From CALMUP01 sp035327305 (GTDB taxonomy: Bacteria; Verrucomicrobiota; Kiritimatiellia; CAIVKH01), in NCBI GenBank assembly GCA_035327305.1, contig DAOLDL010000003.1, forward strand, positions 29,549-93,548: DNA of 64,000 nucleotides. The letters are read 5' to 3'. Positions 25,852 through 34,885 of the stretch are shown piece by piece; within the stretch, counting starts at the first letter, position 1, and every line of letters begins with the position of its first letter. A program made the position numbers and the translations under genes. Under the pieces are notes generated by a model that was given only the letters and a program-made list of their open reading frames with translations, did no database searches and was not told the origin of the DNA.

Positions 25852-25963
25852 TCTGCACCCCCTCCCGGTCTTTGCCTTCCTTGCGGTGGCGCCGCACCGG
25901 ATTTCCTGACGGACTGAATCATATCCCGGGTTTGCGGCGCTTGCCAGTGAGGTTGTTATTCCG

Positions 25964-26755
25964 TCACATCGATTTCAGCGATCGATCCGATCGCGTAATA
26001 TCCACCCCATCCACCGTCCACCGCGTCAACAAGGTTTTGACGCGACCTAGCCGGGTGGAAATATCCATGGATACAATGATCCGTTGTTCCGGGCAGACCC
26101 AGATTGATTCCGGGATATTCCGGACAAACAATCCGGGAGATTTTGATTTCACCAGCAACTCCCTCGCCTCATGATCGCCCAGAGCCGATTTAACGTGGGC
26201 TGTGTCCACAACCTCCGCGGACATTTCATGGACGGCGTCATCCATGATAAGCGCGTACAACCGAGGTTCATCGCGCGGCAGATCACCCAGCGACCTTAGA
26301 GAAAACATCATCGACACATAATCCTGCGTGCCTTCCGGAATCATGAATTCAACGTTCGTTTTGGCGCGCCTATCACTCCACGAAGCAACCTTGCGAACTG
26401 AATCCACCGTCAAAAAATCATCCTGGCGGAACGACCCTTCCCTGATCAGCTTGTGGACTTCATACATTGTTTCGCCGACTTCGTTTATTCGTTCGACACT
26501 GACTATTTGACTGTCAATTCGCTTGAATAACGACACCCAACCCTGGCTTTTGGCTTGCATGACCCGGATCCAAACATTTGTTCCACCCTCGGAATAGCGC
26601 CGGCATGACATGGTCGCCTTACCGGCGGTAACCGCGCCCCACTTGATGTCATATTCCATTACCTCGCTTTCGAGCGGTAAAGGAGCGGAGGAAGCCATAA
26701 AACCGGTCGTTAAAACAACCATGAAAGTTAAAAATTGGATTGCGCGAATAAACAC
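25964..26755 (-). CDS. DUF3108-family secreted protein
   Basis: 263 residues from a GTG at 26755; an ATG further upstream at 26848 gives a longer, less likely N-terminus. The GTG start gives a normal signal peptide (VFIRAIQFLTFMVVLTTG..). The following LESEVMEYDIKWGAVTAGKATM and YEVHKLIREGSFRQDDFLTVD stretches are the recurring strands of DUF3108 periplasmic proteins. The function of the family is unknown; several are near lipid- or glycan-related genes. Its start is divergent from the lipoprotein hydrolase, with 125 bases between. Confidence 0.7.
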   Translation of the reverse strand: MFIRAIQFLTFMVVLTTGFMASSAPLPLESEVMEYDIKWGAVTAGKATMSCRRYSEGGTNVWIRVMQAKSQGWVSLFKRIDSQIVSVERINEVGETMYEVHKLIREGSFRQDDFLTVDSVRKVASWSDRRAKTNVEFMIPEGTQDYVSMMFSLRSLGDLPRDEPRLYALIMDDAVHEMSAEVVDTAHVKSALGDHEARELLVKSKSPGLFVRNIPESIWVCPEQRIIVSMDISTRLGRVKTLLTRWTVDGVDITRSDRSLKSM

Positions 26756-26880
26756 ATCCTGACAGTGGTCAAAAGAGATGGTGGAAGCAAGCGTTATCGC
26801 GCCACGCGATATATGGTTGCTTGGGTAATGTTCCAAATGTTTTGCCATAAATGCATCCTATTCGCTAGGCTTCGCGCACT

Positions 26881-27771
26881 GTGGTTCATGTATCAAAAAT
26901 CATTCGCACACGACATCCGGCATGGCGCTGGCTCCGATTGGCCGGGGTGTTGGTATTAGCGGCCTGGTTGTTGCCGGGTTGCGTAAACCGTATGTTCTAT
27001 TATCCGGATACTCATGTCTACCGCACCGCAAAGGATTTCCCCTACCCGGTAAGAGAAATTTTCTTTGATAGCCTGGACGGAACCGAACTTCACGGATGGC
27101 TTCTCATCTCGCCGGCCACCAATCCATTGGGAACCGTGGTACATTTCCATGGCAATGCACAGAACATTTCCGCACACGCTGATTTTGTCGATTGGTTGCC
27201 CCGCGAAGGGTATCATGTATTCATTTTTGATTACCGCGGCTTCGGCAAGTCGAAGGGTCGACCCACCCGCGAAGGTGTTTACATGGATGGCGTGGCGGCA
27301 ATGATGCAAGCCATGCGTTTACCCGGCATTGAGTCCAACCGGCTGTTCGTTATCGGCCAAAGTCTCGGCGGCGCCGTGGCATTGTCGGTTGCGGGGAGTC
27401 ATCCCGAATTTGACATAAAGGCAATGGTCATCGATTCCTCCTTTTATTCCTACCGTGGTATTGTGAAAGACAAGTTGAAAGACATGCCGTTATTATCATT
27501 GGCGGCTCGTCCGCTATCAAAATGGCTGACCAGCGACACGCATTCGCCGCATCTCAATATCGCTCAAATACAGGCTCCGGTCATGTTCATCCACGGCACA
27601 CGGGATTATGTGATCCCGCATCATCATTCGGAAATGCTGTATGAATCTGCCCGTGAGCCGAAGGAATTGCTCTTGATTGATGGCGCGGCTCACATCAGTG
27701 CGTTACACTCCCATCGCTTTGACACCGCCCCCCGCATAATCCGATTTTTCACCGAACAAATTCAGCCATGA
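26881..27771 (+). CDS. Alpha/beta-hydrolase lipoprotein (BAAT/DLH/YfhR-like)
   Basis: 296 residues. The N-terminus is a lipoprotein signal peptide: R-rich start, hydrophobic LAGVLVLAAW, lipobox LLPGC with C34 as the lipidated residue. The hydrolase fold follows: VVHFHGNAQN as the oxyanion hole, GQSLGG with nucleophile S160, GTRDYVIP with the acid near 235 and GAAHIS with the histidine near 265. Resembles the YfhR/Bem46 group of serine hydrolases. Substrate is not readable. Its stop overlaps the next gene's ATG (ATGA), so both are co-translated. Confidence 0.85.
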   Translation: MVHVSKIIRTRHPAWRWLRLAGVLVLAAWLLPGCVNRMFYYPDTHVYRTAKDFPYPVREIFFDSLDGTELHGWLLISPATNPLGTVVHFHGNAQNISAHADFVDWLPREGYHVFIFDYRGFGKSKGRPTREGVYMDGVAAMMQAMRLPGIESNRLFVIGQSLGGAVALSVAGSHPEFDIKAMVIDSSFYSYRGIVKDKLKDMPLLSLAARPLSKWLTSDTHSPHLNIAQIQAPVMFIHGTRDYVIPHHHSEMLYESAREPKELLLIDGAAHISALHSHRFDTAPRIIRFFTEQIQP

Positions 27772-30170
27772 AATCACTAAAGCCATTCATTTTTACTGTC
27801 ACCGTGTTTCTTTGCGCCATGACCGGTCTTGATGCGCAGGTAATCGACACATTCCGATACGGCGATTCGTCGTCCGCGGCAAAAAGCTGGCGCCCGGTCG
27901 GCGACTCCCCCCCGCCAAAACCAATTTCCAATGCGGGGTTGCAATTCACCGCGCCGTTTGCATCACCTGATCGCGATCGCGTTTATTGGGATCGCGACGG
28001 TGAATGGAATTTTCAGAGCACCAGCAGTTTTGAACTCGAACTAACTTGTCCCGATCCAAGCGCTTTCCGGTCGTTTGCCATTTATTTCCGGAGCGGCAAA
28101 GGCTGGTATGTCTGGAATCACCCGCTTCCCACCGCCGGTCGCCAAAAATTGATTTTGCAAAAAGGGCATTTTTCCATTGAGGGGACGCCAACGGGTTGGA
28201 ACAAAATCGACCGCATCCGCATTTCACCATGGAAAGGCGAACCACGGCAAACGGAATTTATTCTGCACCAATTCAATGCGCGAAGAGATGGACTCTACCT
28301 CATTCAAGCCACCGATTCGGCGCCGAATGCCACGGAGCGAAACGTCGCGCGAAGAACCACCGAACGCATGAGCAGGTGGTTACGGCAAAGCGGCGTTCCT
28401 CATTCGATTGTAACGGAAGATCAACTTGCCAACGTGGCCCATCACGCCTCGATTCTGGTTTTTCCCTACAACACCAAATTGCCCGCCAACGGGATAAAGG
28501 AATTACGGCCTTTTATTCAACGCGGCGGCAAACTGATGGTATTTTACAGTTCCGACGATCAATTGGCCAAACTCATGGGTGTGCAACTGGGCGCGGTCAC
28601 CAATACCCGTGATATCGCGCAATGGCGCGGCATGCAATTTGGCAACGAAGCGCCGGCCGGCGTACCTCATCGCATTCACCAGCAATCCTGGAATATCGGC
28701 CACGCCACCCCTTCAGCCAAAAATTCGCGTATCATCGCCTGGTGGATGAATGCAAACGGACGTCGCTCCGCCGATCCCGCTGTGATTGCCACTCCAAACG
28801 GATATTGGTTCACCCATATTCTGCTGGATGACGACAATCTGGCCAAACAACGCATGCTTTCCGGCCTGCTGGCCAGCCTGGATACTGCCATCTGGAAAGA
28901 CACTGCGGATCACGCAATGTTGAATGCGGGAAAAGTGGATGGTTGGTCAAGCGCGCAACAAACCATGCAAGCGATCCAAAAGCTCGCAGAACGGCATCCC
29001 AATGAAGAGACCATCTCGGCATTTATCCGCCGTTCCGGTGTTCACTTGCGAAATCTTCAGGAACAGTATCAACGCAGGCAATTCCGCGATGCCACGCTCA
29101 AGGGGTATGAATTGACCGACTTGTTGATTCGAGCCTATGCCCTGGCACAAAGACCGGTTATGCCCGAATTCCGCGGAATGTGGAATCACGACGCGACGGG
29201 CCGATTTCCGGGTGACTGGGATCGCACCGCCAAATTGTTGGCGGACAGTGGAATCAACGCGATCTTTATCAACGCGACGTGGGCTGGACTGGCACACTAT
29301 CAAAGCAAACATCTTCCGCAATCATTCACGTACCGCTTTTATGGCGATCAATTGGCGCAGTGCATTGCCGCCGCAAGAAAACATGGCCTGGAAGTGCATG
29401 CCTGGATCGTGTGCTGGTATCTGGAAAACTCTCCGGCGGAATTTTCGGGACCTCTTAAAAAAACCGATCGCCTGCAACACGGAAGCAAGGGCAACGAACG
29501 GATGTGGATGAATCCGGCCCATCCGGAAAATGTAAAACACCATCTCGATGTGATCAGGGAAATCCTGGCCAACTATGATGTGGACGGCATTCATTTGGAC
29601 TACATCCGGTACCCGGATAGCGATGGTTGTTTTTCCGCCTTTACTCGGCGGACATTTCAGCGTGCCACCGGCAAAGAAGCCGCCCGATGGCCGCAGGACG
29701 TTCTCGTCGGCGGGCCACTGCGAAACGATTTTATCAAATGGCGGGCAGACGTTATAACTGACTTTGTACGCCAGGCCGGGCAAACCATCCGGCAAGCAAA
29801 ACCAAAAGTAAAATTATCAACCGCCGTCTGGGGTGGATATCCCGATGTTATATCATCCATCGGACAAGATTGGGGTGCGTGGTTGCGCGCAGGTCTGGTG
29901 GATTTTATTACCCCGATGAATTATGCAAACGAATTGTCACGCTTCAATTCACTTTTGGAGAAGCAATTGGCCCTGCCGGGAGCTCGCGGTCGTATTTACC
30001 CCGGGATCGGCGTAACCGCAAATGAAAGCCAATTGCGCGGCGATCAGGTGATCGAACAAGTTCTGGCCTCTCGCCGTATGGGGGCAGGTGGTTTTGTACT
30101 TTTTGATTTGAGCCAGACCATCGTCGATGACACATTGCCGGCGCTTCGAATGGGAACAACAAAACCATGA
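27768..30170 (+). CDS. Secreted glycoside hydrolase-like protein (GHL10/DUF187 type)
   Basis: 800 residues with a signal peptide ending near AMTGLDAQ. Residues about 30-190 form a beta-sandwich-like module (WYVWNHPLPTAGRQKL). About 200-370 form a glutamine-amidotransferase-like/beta-galactosidase trimerisation-like domain (ILVFPYNTKLP..RGGKLMVFYSS). From about 465 the GHL10 TIM barrel begins (PEFRGMWNH), with GLEVHAWIVCWY, DVDGIHLDYIRYPD near 605-618 and FITPMNYANEL near 720, all family hallmarks. It probably cleaves a cell-wall or environmental polysaccharide outside the cytoplasm. It is translationally coupled to the lipoprotein hydrolase. Confidence 0.82.
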   Translation: MKSLKPFIFTVTVFLCAMTGLDAQVIDTFRYGDSSSAAKSWRPVGDSPPPKPISNAGLQFTAPFASPDRDRVYWDRDGEWNFQSTSSFELELTCPDPSAFRSFAIYFRSGKGWYVWNHPLPTAGRQKLILQKGHFSIEGTPTGWNKIDRIRISPWKGEPRQTEFILHQFNARRDGLYLIQATDSAPNATERNVARRTTERMSRWLRQSGVPHSIVTEDQLANVAHHASILVFPYNTKLPANGIKELRPFIQRGGKLMVFYSSDDQLAKLMGVQLGAVTNTRDIAQWRGMQFGNEAPAGVPHRIHQQSWNIGHATPSAKNSRIIAWWMNANGRRSADPAVIATPNGYWFTHILLDDDNLAKQRMLSGLLASLDTAIWKDTADHAMLNAGKVDGWSSAQQTMQAIQKLAERHPNEETISAFIRRSGVHLRNLQEQYQRRQFRDATLKGYELTDLLIRAYALAQRPVMPEFRGMWNHDATGRFPGDWDRTAKLLADSGINAIFINATWAGLAHYQSKHLPQSFTYRFYGDQLAQCIAAARKHGLEVHAWIVCWYLENSPAEFSGPLKKTDRLQHGSKGNERMWMNPAHPENVKHHLDVIREILANYDVDGIHLDYIRYPDSDGCFSAFTRRTFQRATGKEAARWPQDVLVGGPLRNDFIKWRADVITDFVRQAGQTIRQAKPKVKLSTAVWGGYPDVISSIGQDWGAWLRAGLVDFITPMNYANELSRFNSLLEKQLALPGARGRIYPGIGVTANESQLRGDQVIEQVLASRRMGAGGFVLFDLSQTIVDDTLPALRMGTTKP

Positions 30171-30237
30171 AGTTGCTGTTTACATCTGTCGTGCATCTCC
30201 CTAGTATCGGGTAACTTGTCATATGCGAGAGGATCCT

Positions 30238-31008
30238 ATGGCCGCCACGAAAAATAGTGGAAAACCACGCTACAAACGCATTTTGTTGAAATTAAGCGGT
30301 GAGGCATTTCAAAACAAACGCACGGGAGAAAGCCTTGATCCCGAAGTGCTTGTAAGTATTGCCAATCAGATTAAACGGGTGAAAAATCTCGGCGTGGAAG
30401 TGGCAATAGTGGTCGGAGGCGGAAACATCTTTCGCGGGCTGACCGGTGAAAATTGCGGTGTTGACCGAACCACAGGTGACCACATGGGCATGTTGGCTAC
30501 GGTAATCAACAGCCTGGCCTTGCAGTCCGCCCTCGAAAGCGCCGGCGTAATGACTCGTGTCCTTAGCGCCATCAATATCTCCGAAGTCGCCGAACCGTTC
30601 ATCCGCCGCCGCGCCATCCGTCACCTCGAGAAAGGACGCGTCATCATCATCGGCGCTGGAACGGGTAATCCGTATTTTACAACCGATAGCGCCGCCGCCT
30701 TGCGCGCCAGTGAAATCAACGCGGATATTCTGTTGAAAGCAACCAAGGTGGATGGCATTTACAATGCCGACCCCATGAAGTCCCCGGGTGCGGTCCGCTT
30801 CGATCACATCAGTTACCAACAGGCATTGCGGGATCAGTTAAAAGTCATGGACGCCGCCGCGTTCTCACTCTGCCAGGAAAATAATATTCCCATCCTCGTA
30901 TTTAATTTCTTCAAGGAAAATGAAATCATGCGCGCCGTACTTGGTCAAAAAGTCGGAACGCTGGTCGATGATAAAGCGTCGGCCCAATCGAAACGCAAAA
31001 CAGGATAA
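30238..31008 (+). CDS. pyrH: UMP kinase
   Basis: 256 residues. ATG 30238 is preferred over 30223 because GAGAGGATCCT sits at the right distance as a ribosome site. RILLKLSGEAF opens the amino-acid-kinase fold, VVGGGNIFRGL and GAGTGNPYFTTDSAAALRA bind phosphates and UMP/ATP, and KVDGIYNADPMKSPGA is the UMP kinase signature. It makes UDP from UMP, as the hexameric bacterial PyrH does. It is followed directly by frr, the near-universal bacterial order. Confidence 0.97.
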   Translation: MAATKNSGKPRYKRILLKLSGEAFQNKRTGESLDPEVLVSIANQIKRVKNLGVEVAIVVGGGNIFRGLTGENCGVDRTTGDHMGMLATVINSLALQSALESAGVMTRVLSAINISEVAEPFIRRRAIRHLEKGRVIIIGAGTGNPYFTTDSAAALRASEINADILLKATKVDGIYNADPMKSPGAVRFDHISYQQALRDQLKVMDAAAFSLCQENNIPILVFNFFKENEIMRAVLGQKVGTLVDDKASAQSKRKTG

Positions 31009-31013
31009 ATGAC

Positions 31014-31577
31014 ATGGATTCGACCGACGACATACTTTTGGAAGCTGAAGACAAGATGAACAAATGCGTGGAGCATTTGACCCACGAGTTATCCGGACTT
31101 CGCACCGGCAAAGCCTCCCCCAGCCTGGTTGACAGCATTCCGGTTGAATATTATGGCGCCATGACCAAATTACGGGAAATAGCGGGCATCAGCACGCCGG
31201 AACCCCGACTGATCGTCATCAATGCCTATGATCCATCAGCGTTGTCGGCCATCGACAAAGCGATTCTCGCCGCGAATATTGGCGTCACCCCGATCAACGA
31301 CGGTCGCGTGATTCGCATCCCGATTCCGGAACTAAGCGAAGAGCGTCGCAAGGAACTGATCAAGGTCGGCAAGCGTATGAGCGAAGAAGCGCGTGTTGCG
31401 ATCCGGAATGTTCGACGCGATTCGAACGAAGCCATAAAGTCATTGCAGAAGAACAACAAAATCACCGAAGATGAGCGCGATGCCGGCACCGAAGAAATTC
31501 AGAAGCTGACCGATGCCTACATTGGTAAAGTCGACACCATGATCGCAACAAAAGAAAAAGATATCATGGTGGTGTGA
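31014..31577 (+). CDS. frr: Ribosome recycling factor
   Basis: 187 residues, a typical length. LTHELSGLRTGKASPSLVDSIPVEYYG is represented by the conserved LRTGKASPSL and the three-helix bundle, with RIPIPELSEERRKELIKVGKRM matching the RRF signature. With EF-G it splits post-termination ribosomes. It starts 6 bases after pyrH, with AGGATAAATGAC as ribosome site, and shares its transcript. Its stop is 18 bases from the convergent mutY. Confidence 0.97.
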   Translation: MDSTDDILLEAEDKMNKCVEHLTHELSGLRTGKASPSLVDSIPVEYYGAMTKLREIAGISTPEPRLIVINAYDPSALSAIDKAILAANIGVTPINDGRVIRIPIPELSEERRKELIKVGKRMSEEARVAIRNVRRDSNEAIKSLQKNNKITEDERDAGTEEIQKLTDAYIGKVDTMIATKEKDIMVV

Positions 31578-31595
31578 GTCGTCTGGCTGGATCGT

Positions 31596-32696
31596 TCAGA
31601 ATTCCGGCCAGTTTTTGCAATTCAACAGTGCATTCAGTATTTTTTGATCGGCCCGGGGCAGAGCATATTCATCGATTTGTTTTGCGGTCACCCAGGCAAA
31701 GTCCGCACAGCCAATTGGCTTTGGTTTTCCAGATGTCACACGAACCCAGTATGCATGCAGATCCATCCGGAAGTGACTGAACGTATGGCGTACCGTGATC
31801 AGATGCGGACCGACTCTGACGTTTAAATTCAACTCCTCCTTCAGTTCGCGGCGAATACACTCCGGGAGCGACTCTCCACGCTCAACACCGCCGCCGGGGA
31901 ATTCCCACAGGCCTCCCAACATGGACGACTCCTTGCGTTGTGCGATCAGGATTTGACCGGAATCGTTTATGATGACTCCGGCGCCAACATGCCGGTGCGG
32001 AATAGACTTCCTGGGCGTGCGTACGGGATACATCGCGGGGTTTCCCGTTTTCCGTGCCTTGCAAACCGGAGCAAGCGGACACACATTACAGGCCGGATTG
32101 GCTGGCGAACAGACCAGAGCCCCCAACTCCATCATCGCTTCATTAAATTCCCCGCTTCGTCCTTTTGGCAAAAGATCATCCAGAATCGATTGAAGCTTTT
32201 TGCGAACAACGGGGCGGTCTGAATCTTCGTCAACGGCAAACACCCTTGTGATAACGCGAATTACATTTCCATCCAAAACCGCGTAATCCAGATTAAATGC
32301 AAGACTGGCAATGGCCGCCGCGGTATACGGTCCCACGCCAGGCAAAGCAAGCAGTCCCTGATAGTCCGTCGGGAATCGGGCATGATTGTGCTCCACCAGA
32401 TGCCTGGCCGTCGCATGGGCGCGACGGGCGCGACTGTAATATCCCAATCCCTCCCACATCTTAAGCGCTTCCGACTGGCGGGCGGCGGCAAGGGACTCAA
32501 GAGTGGGAAATCGTTTTATGAATTTTATAAAATAGGGAGTCGCCTGGTCCGCCCTGGTTTGCTGAAGCATCAATTCCGAAATCCATACATGGTATGGCGA
32601 CCGGTTTTTACGCCATGGCAGATCACGGCGGTTGTCGGAAAACCATGCCGGCAAATCGTGACGGAAACGTTTTGATACCGAGGGTGAAATACGCAT
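31596..32696 (-). CDS. mutY: A/G-specific adenine DNA glycosylase
   Basis: 366 residues. The N-terminal half holds LMLQQTRADQ (catalytic Glu-equivalent region), LPGVGPYTAAAIAS as the helix-hairpin-helix and VLDGNVIRVITR with the catalytic Asp. The four-cysteine cluster C-x6-C-x2-C-x5-C (CSPANPACNVCPLAPVC) binds a [4Fe-4S] cluster. A C-terminal Nudix/MutT-like domain (GGGVERGESLPECIRREL) recognises 8-oxoG. It removes adenine opposite 8-oxoguanine. It ends convergent with frr and is 12 bases downstream of a lipoprotein gene, so the two may be co-transcribed. Confidence 0.96.
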   Translation of the reverse strand: MRISPSVSKRFRHDLPAWFSDNRRDLPWRKNRSPYHVWISELMLQQTRADQATPYFIKFIKRFPTLESLAAARQSEALKMWEGLGYYSRARRAHATARHLVEHNHARFPTDYQGLLALPGVGPYTAAAIASLAFNLDYAVLDGNVIRVITRVFAVDEDSDRPVVRKKLQSILDDLLPKGRSGEFNEAMMELGALVCSPANPACNVCPLAPVCKARKTGNPAMYPVRTPRKSIPHRHVGAGVIINDSGQILIAQRKESSMLGGLWEFPGGGVERGESLPECIRRELKEELNLNVRVGPHLITVRHTFSHFRMDLHAYWVRVTSGKPKPIGCADFAWVTAKQIDEYALPRADQKILNALLNCKNWPEF

Positions 32697-32708
32697 GTGA
32701 AGAGTGTT

Positions 32709-33221
32709 TCAGTCGAGATGTCGCTCGTGTTCACGAACACGGCGTAAATTTCGCTGGGCAATGGTGCGATCAGGGGAATCCATTTCCTCGAGTTGAGCAA
32801 GCCGGGGGGGGCCAACCGTCATATCCAGCACATCGACATCCCATGCATAATATAATTTTCGCATACGGTTTTGTTCATCAATCAACACAAATTGATAATG
32901 AACTTCCTGCTTGTTCGATCCCCTCTGGGTAGTCGACCAGCGAGGGAACATGATTTGCCCACGGAGGCTGGAAATTTGTGATTCCAGCCACTGGTCAATA
33001 TCGCCAACTCCTTCAGGCCCCGGACTTTGCCGGACCCTTCTGATGACTTCATCCGTTCCAATGGCCGAAGTGACAGCGCGAAGAAGGGTTTCACGGCGAT
33101 TGCGTTCCCTTTCCCTCTCTTCAAAATATGCGCGATCATCAGGCGAAATCCTTTCGCATCCGGCGGCAAGCAAAAGCGCCAGAAAGAATACCCGGCCGAC
33201 ATGAATACCAAACCTGTACAT
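32709..33221 (-). CDS. Predicted lipoprotein, unknown function
   Basis: 170 residues from ATG 33221; the frame is open to 33362 but only this start gives a lipoprotein signal (MYRFGIHVGR, then FFLALLLAAGC with the lipidated cysteine near residue 22). The mature part is charged, with a helical stretch (YFEERERERNRRETLL) and a domain containing QEVHYQFVLIDEQNRMRKLYYAWDVDVLD. No family was recognised. It lies immediately upstream of mutY. Confidence 0.65.
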   Translation of the reverse strand: MYRFGIHVGRVFFLALLLAAGCERISPDDRAYFEERERERNRRETLLRAVTSAIGTDEVIRRVRQSPGPEGVGDIDQWLESQISSLRGQIMFPRWSTTQRGSNKQEVHYQFVLIDEQNRMRKLYYAWDVDVLDMTVGPPRLAQLEEMDSPDRTIAQRNLRRVREHERHLD

Positions 33222-33396
33222 GAAACGCCCCAACCATCCCGTCATTGCCCGTTTTCCGTCGCGAATACCCATGCGGAACCACCACAGGGCAAAATTGTTG
33301 CAAAAACCGCCCCCGGGATTCAAAGAGACACTTTTACTTTGACCGGGGACTTCATAAATCATATCTTATTCATGCGACATAACGAGGAAAATTATT

Positions 33397-34221
33397 ATGG
33401 CTGACAATCCTATTGATCCGGAAAAAAAACAGGACGCCACACCGCCGAAAATTAACATCAAATCAGCGGAAAAGAAGTCGGACACGACTCGGATTGATTT
33501 ATCTGCGGCCAAACCGCCTCCATCGATTGTCGACAAGAAGGATCTGCCTGCCGACGCAGATGATTATTTCAAGCGCAGTACCATGCGGATTGACATTCCG
33601 CCGGGTCACGGCGCTCCGATGGGTGGAAAGAAAAGCGATACCACCCGGATTGATATTCCTGCCACTTCCGGGGATGCGTCAAAACAACAAACTTCGAAAA
33701 TTGACCTTAGTTCGGCGGCAAGTTCCACCGATGATGTGTTCAAGGCTAAGACTATTCCCGTCGGCGTGCCCACGCCTCCGCCAGTAGCACCACCGGGAAG
33801 ACCCAAAACGATACAGATGAAACGTCCGGCCGCCGCGCCGGGCGAATCGATTATTGTTTCACCGGAAACCACCGCCAACGCCACGGAACAGGCGCGCAAA
33901 AGTGAAACCGCGCGCATTGATCTCTCGGCGGATAACGTGGATCGCCCGGCGACCCGCCCCAAAACCATTCGCATCAAACGTCCGGACGGCACTTCAGGGC
34001 GCAAAGCGCTTGCGATCGCCAGGCCGTCAGATGAAGAAACGCCGACGCCTTCCGAGGAAACAGTCAGTCCGCCAATTGTCGATACAGCGGATAGCGATAA
34101 TGAGCCGGGCGTTTTTGTCGGAATAATTTCGATTGCCGCACTTGTGGTCGCCGGAATCCTGCTGTACGTTTTGCTGGCGCAAACCATGGCGCCGAACCTT
34201 CCATTTCCGGGTCGAATCTAA
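33397..34221 (+). CDS. Disordered protein with T-x-R-I-D repeats and a C-terminal membrane anchor
   Basis: 274 residues, mostly low-complexity Pro/Ala/Ser/Lys/Asp. A short motif recurs: TTRIDL (30-35), TMRIDI (62-67), TTRIDI (82-87), TSKIDL (99-104), TARIDL (171-176), and the variants TIQMKR (138-143) and TIRIKR (190-195). A single hydrophobic helix near 239-262 ends the protein, so most of it should be cytoplasmic. Start ATG has GAGGAAAATT upstream. No enzyme fold is visible. The T-x-x-[I/M] spacing is reminiscent of sites for phosphothreonine-binding FHA domains, but that is speculation. Function is unknown. Confidence 0.65.
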   Translation: MADNPIDPEKKQDATPPKINIKSAEKKSDTTRIDLSAAKPPPSIVDKKDLPADADDYFKRSTMRIDIPPGHGAPMGGKKSDTTRIDIPATSGDASKQQTSKIDLSSAASSTDDVFKAKTIPVGVPTPPPVAPPGRPKTIQMKRPAAAPGESIIVSPETTANATEQARKSETARIDLSADNVDRPATRPKTIRIKRPDGTSGRKALAIARPSDEETPTPSEETVSPPIVDTADSDNEPGVFVGIISIAALVVAGILLYVLLAQTMAPNLPFPGRI

Positions 34222-34283
34222 ACCGGAATTGAACGGTTTGGGTTATAAGCGGTCCTATTACCCGAAAGCATCAGGAGTATCAA

Positions 34284-34610
34284 ATGTCAGAAGCTATAGA
34301 ACATGTTAATGCATCAACGTGGTCAACCGTAACCGGGTCATCGTTGCCGGTTCTTGTCGATTTTTGGGCGGAATGGTGCGGCCCTTGCCGGGCGATTGCC
34401 CCGGTGTTGGAGGAATTGGCCAAGGAATACGAAGGCAAGCTGAAGATCGTCAAAGTCAATGTTGATGAAGCGCCGGATATTGCCCAGCAATTTGGCATTC
34501 GCTCCATCCCCACCCTTCTTGTATTCAAGAATGGAACCGTGGTGGATCAAAGCGTTGGAGCGGCCAGCAAGGCTTCGCTAAAGAATCGCCTGGAACCGCT
34601 GTTGGGTTAA
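34284..34610 (+). CDS. trxA: Thioredoxin
   Basis: 108 residues, the standard size. The redox motif W31-C-G-P-C35 is in FWAEWCGPCRAIAPVLEEL, the conserved cis-proline in SIPTLLVFKNG, and VNVDEAPDIAQQFGI matches the family. It reduces disulfides in the cytoplasm. A rho-independent terminator starts about 25 bases after the stop. Confidence 0.97.
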   Translation: MSEAIEHVNASTWSTVTGSSLPVLVDFWAEWCGPCRAIAPVLEELAKEYEGKLKIVKVNVDEAPDIAQQFGIRSIPTLLVFKNGTVVDQSVGAASKASLKNRLEPLLG

Positions 34611-34632
34611 ACGTCTAACATAAATCACTCGA

Positions 34633-34832
34633 CGACCCGGTGCATTCACCGGGTCTTTTTTTTCTACAAACGCGGCGGGAGGNNNNNNNNNNNNNNNNNN
34701 NNNNNNNNNNNNNNNNNNNNNNNNNNNNNNNNNNNNNNNNNNNNNNNNNNNNNNNNNNNNNNNNNNNNNNNNNNNNNNNNNNCGACCCGGTGCATTCACC
34801 GGGTCTTTTTTTTCTACAAACGCGGCGGGAGG
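34633..34832. other. Assembly gap (100 N) flanked by an identical 50-bp direct repeat
   Basis: Bases 34683-34782 are N. The 50 bases before it (34633-34682) are identical to the 50 after it (34783-34832), including the terminator hairpin and T-run; the right copy continues into a G-run. This looks like two contigs whose ends share a k-mer overlap and were scaffolded with a fixed-length gap, so the true missing sequence may be zero. Confidence 0.9.
34634..34663 (+). terminator. Rho-independent terminator after trxA
   Basis: A perfect 9-base-pair stem GACCCGGTG / CACCGGGTC with a CATT loop is followed by eight Ts. It ends the trxA transcript. The same 50-base stretch is repeated after the N gap. 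Confidence 0.9.
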
Positions 34833-34885
34833 GGGGGGCTCACCTCCGACGTAGACGACAAGCTATCAGGTTAAGTACCAATGAA

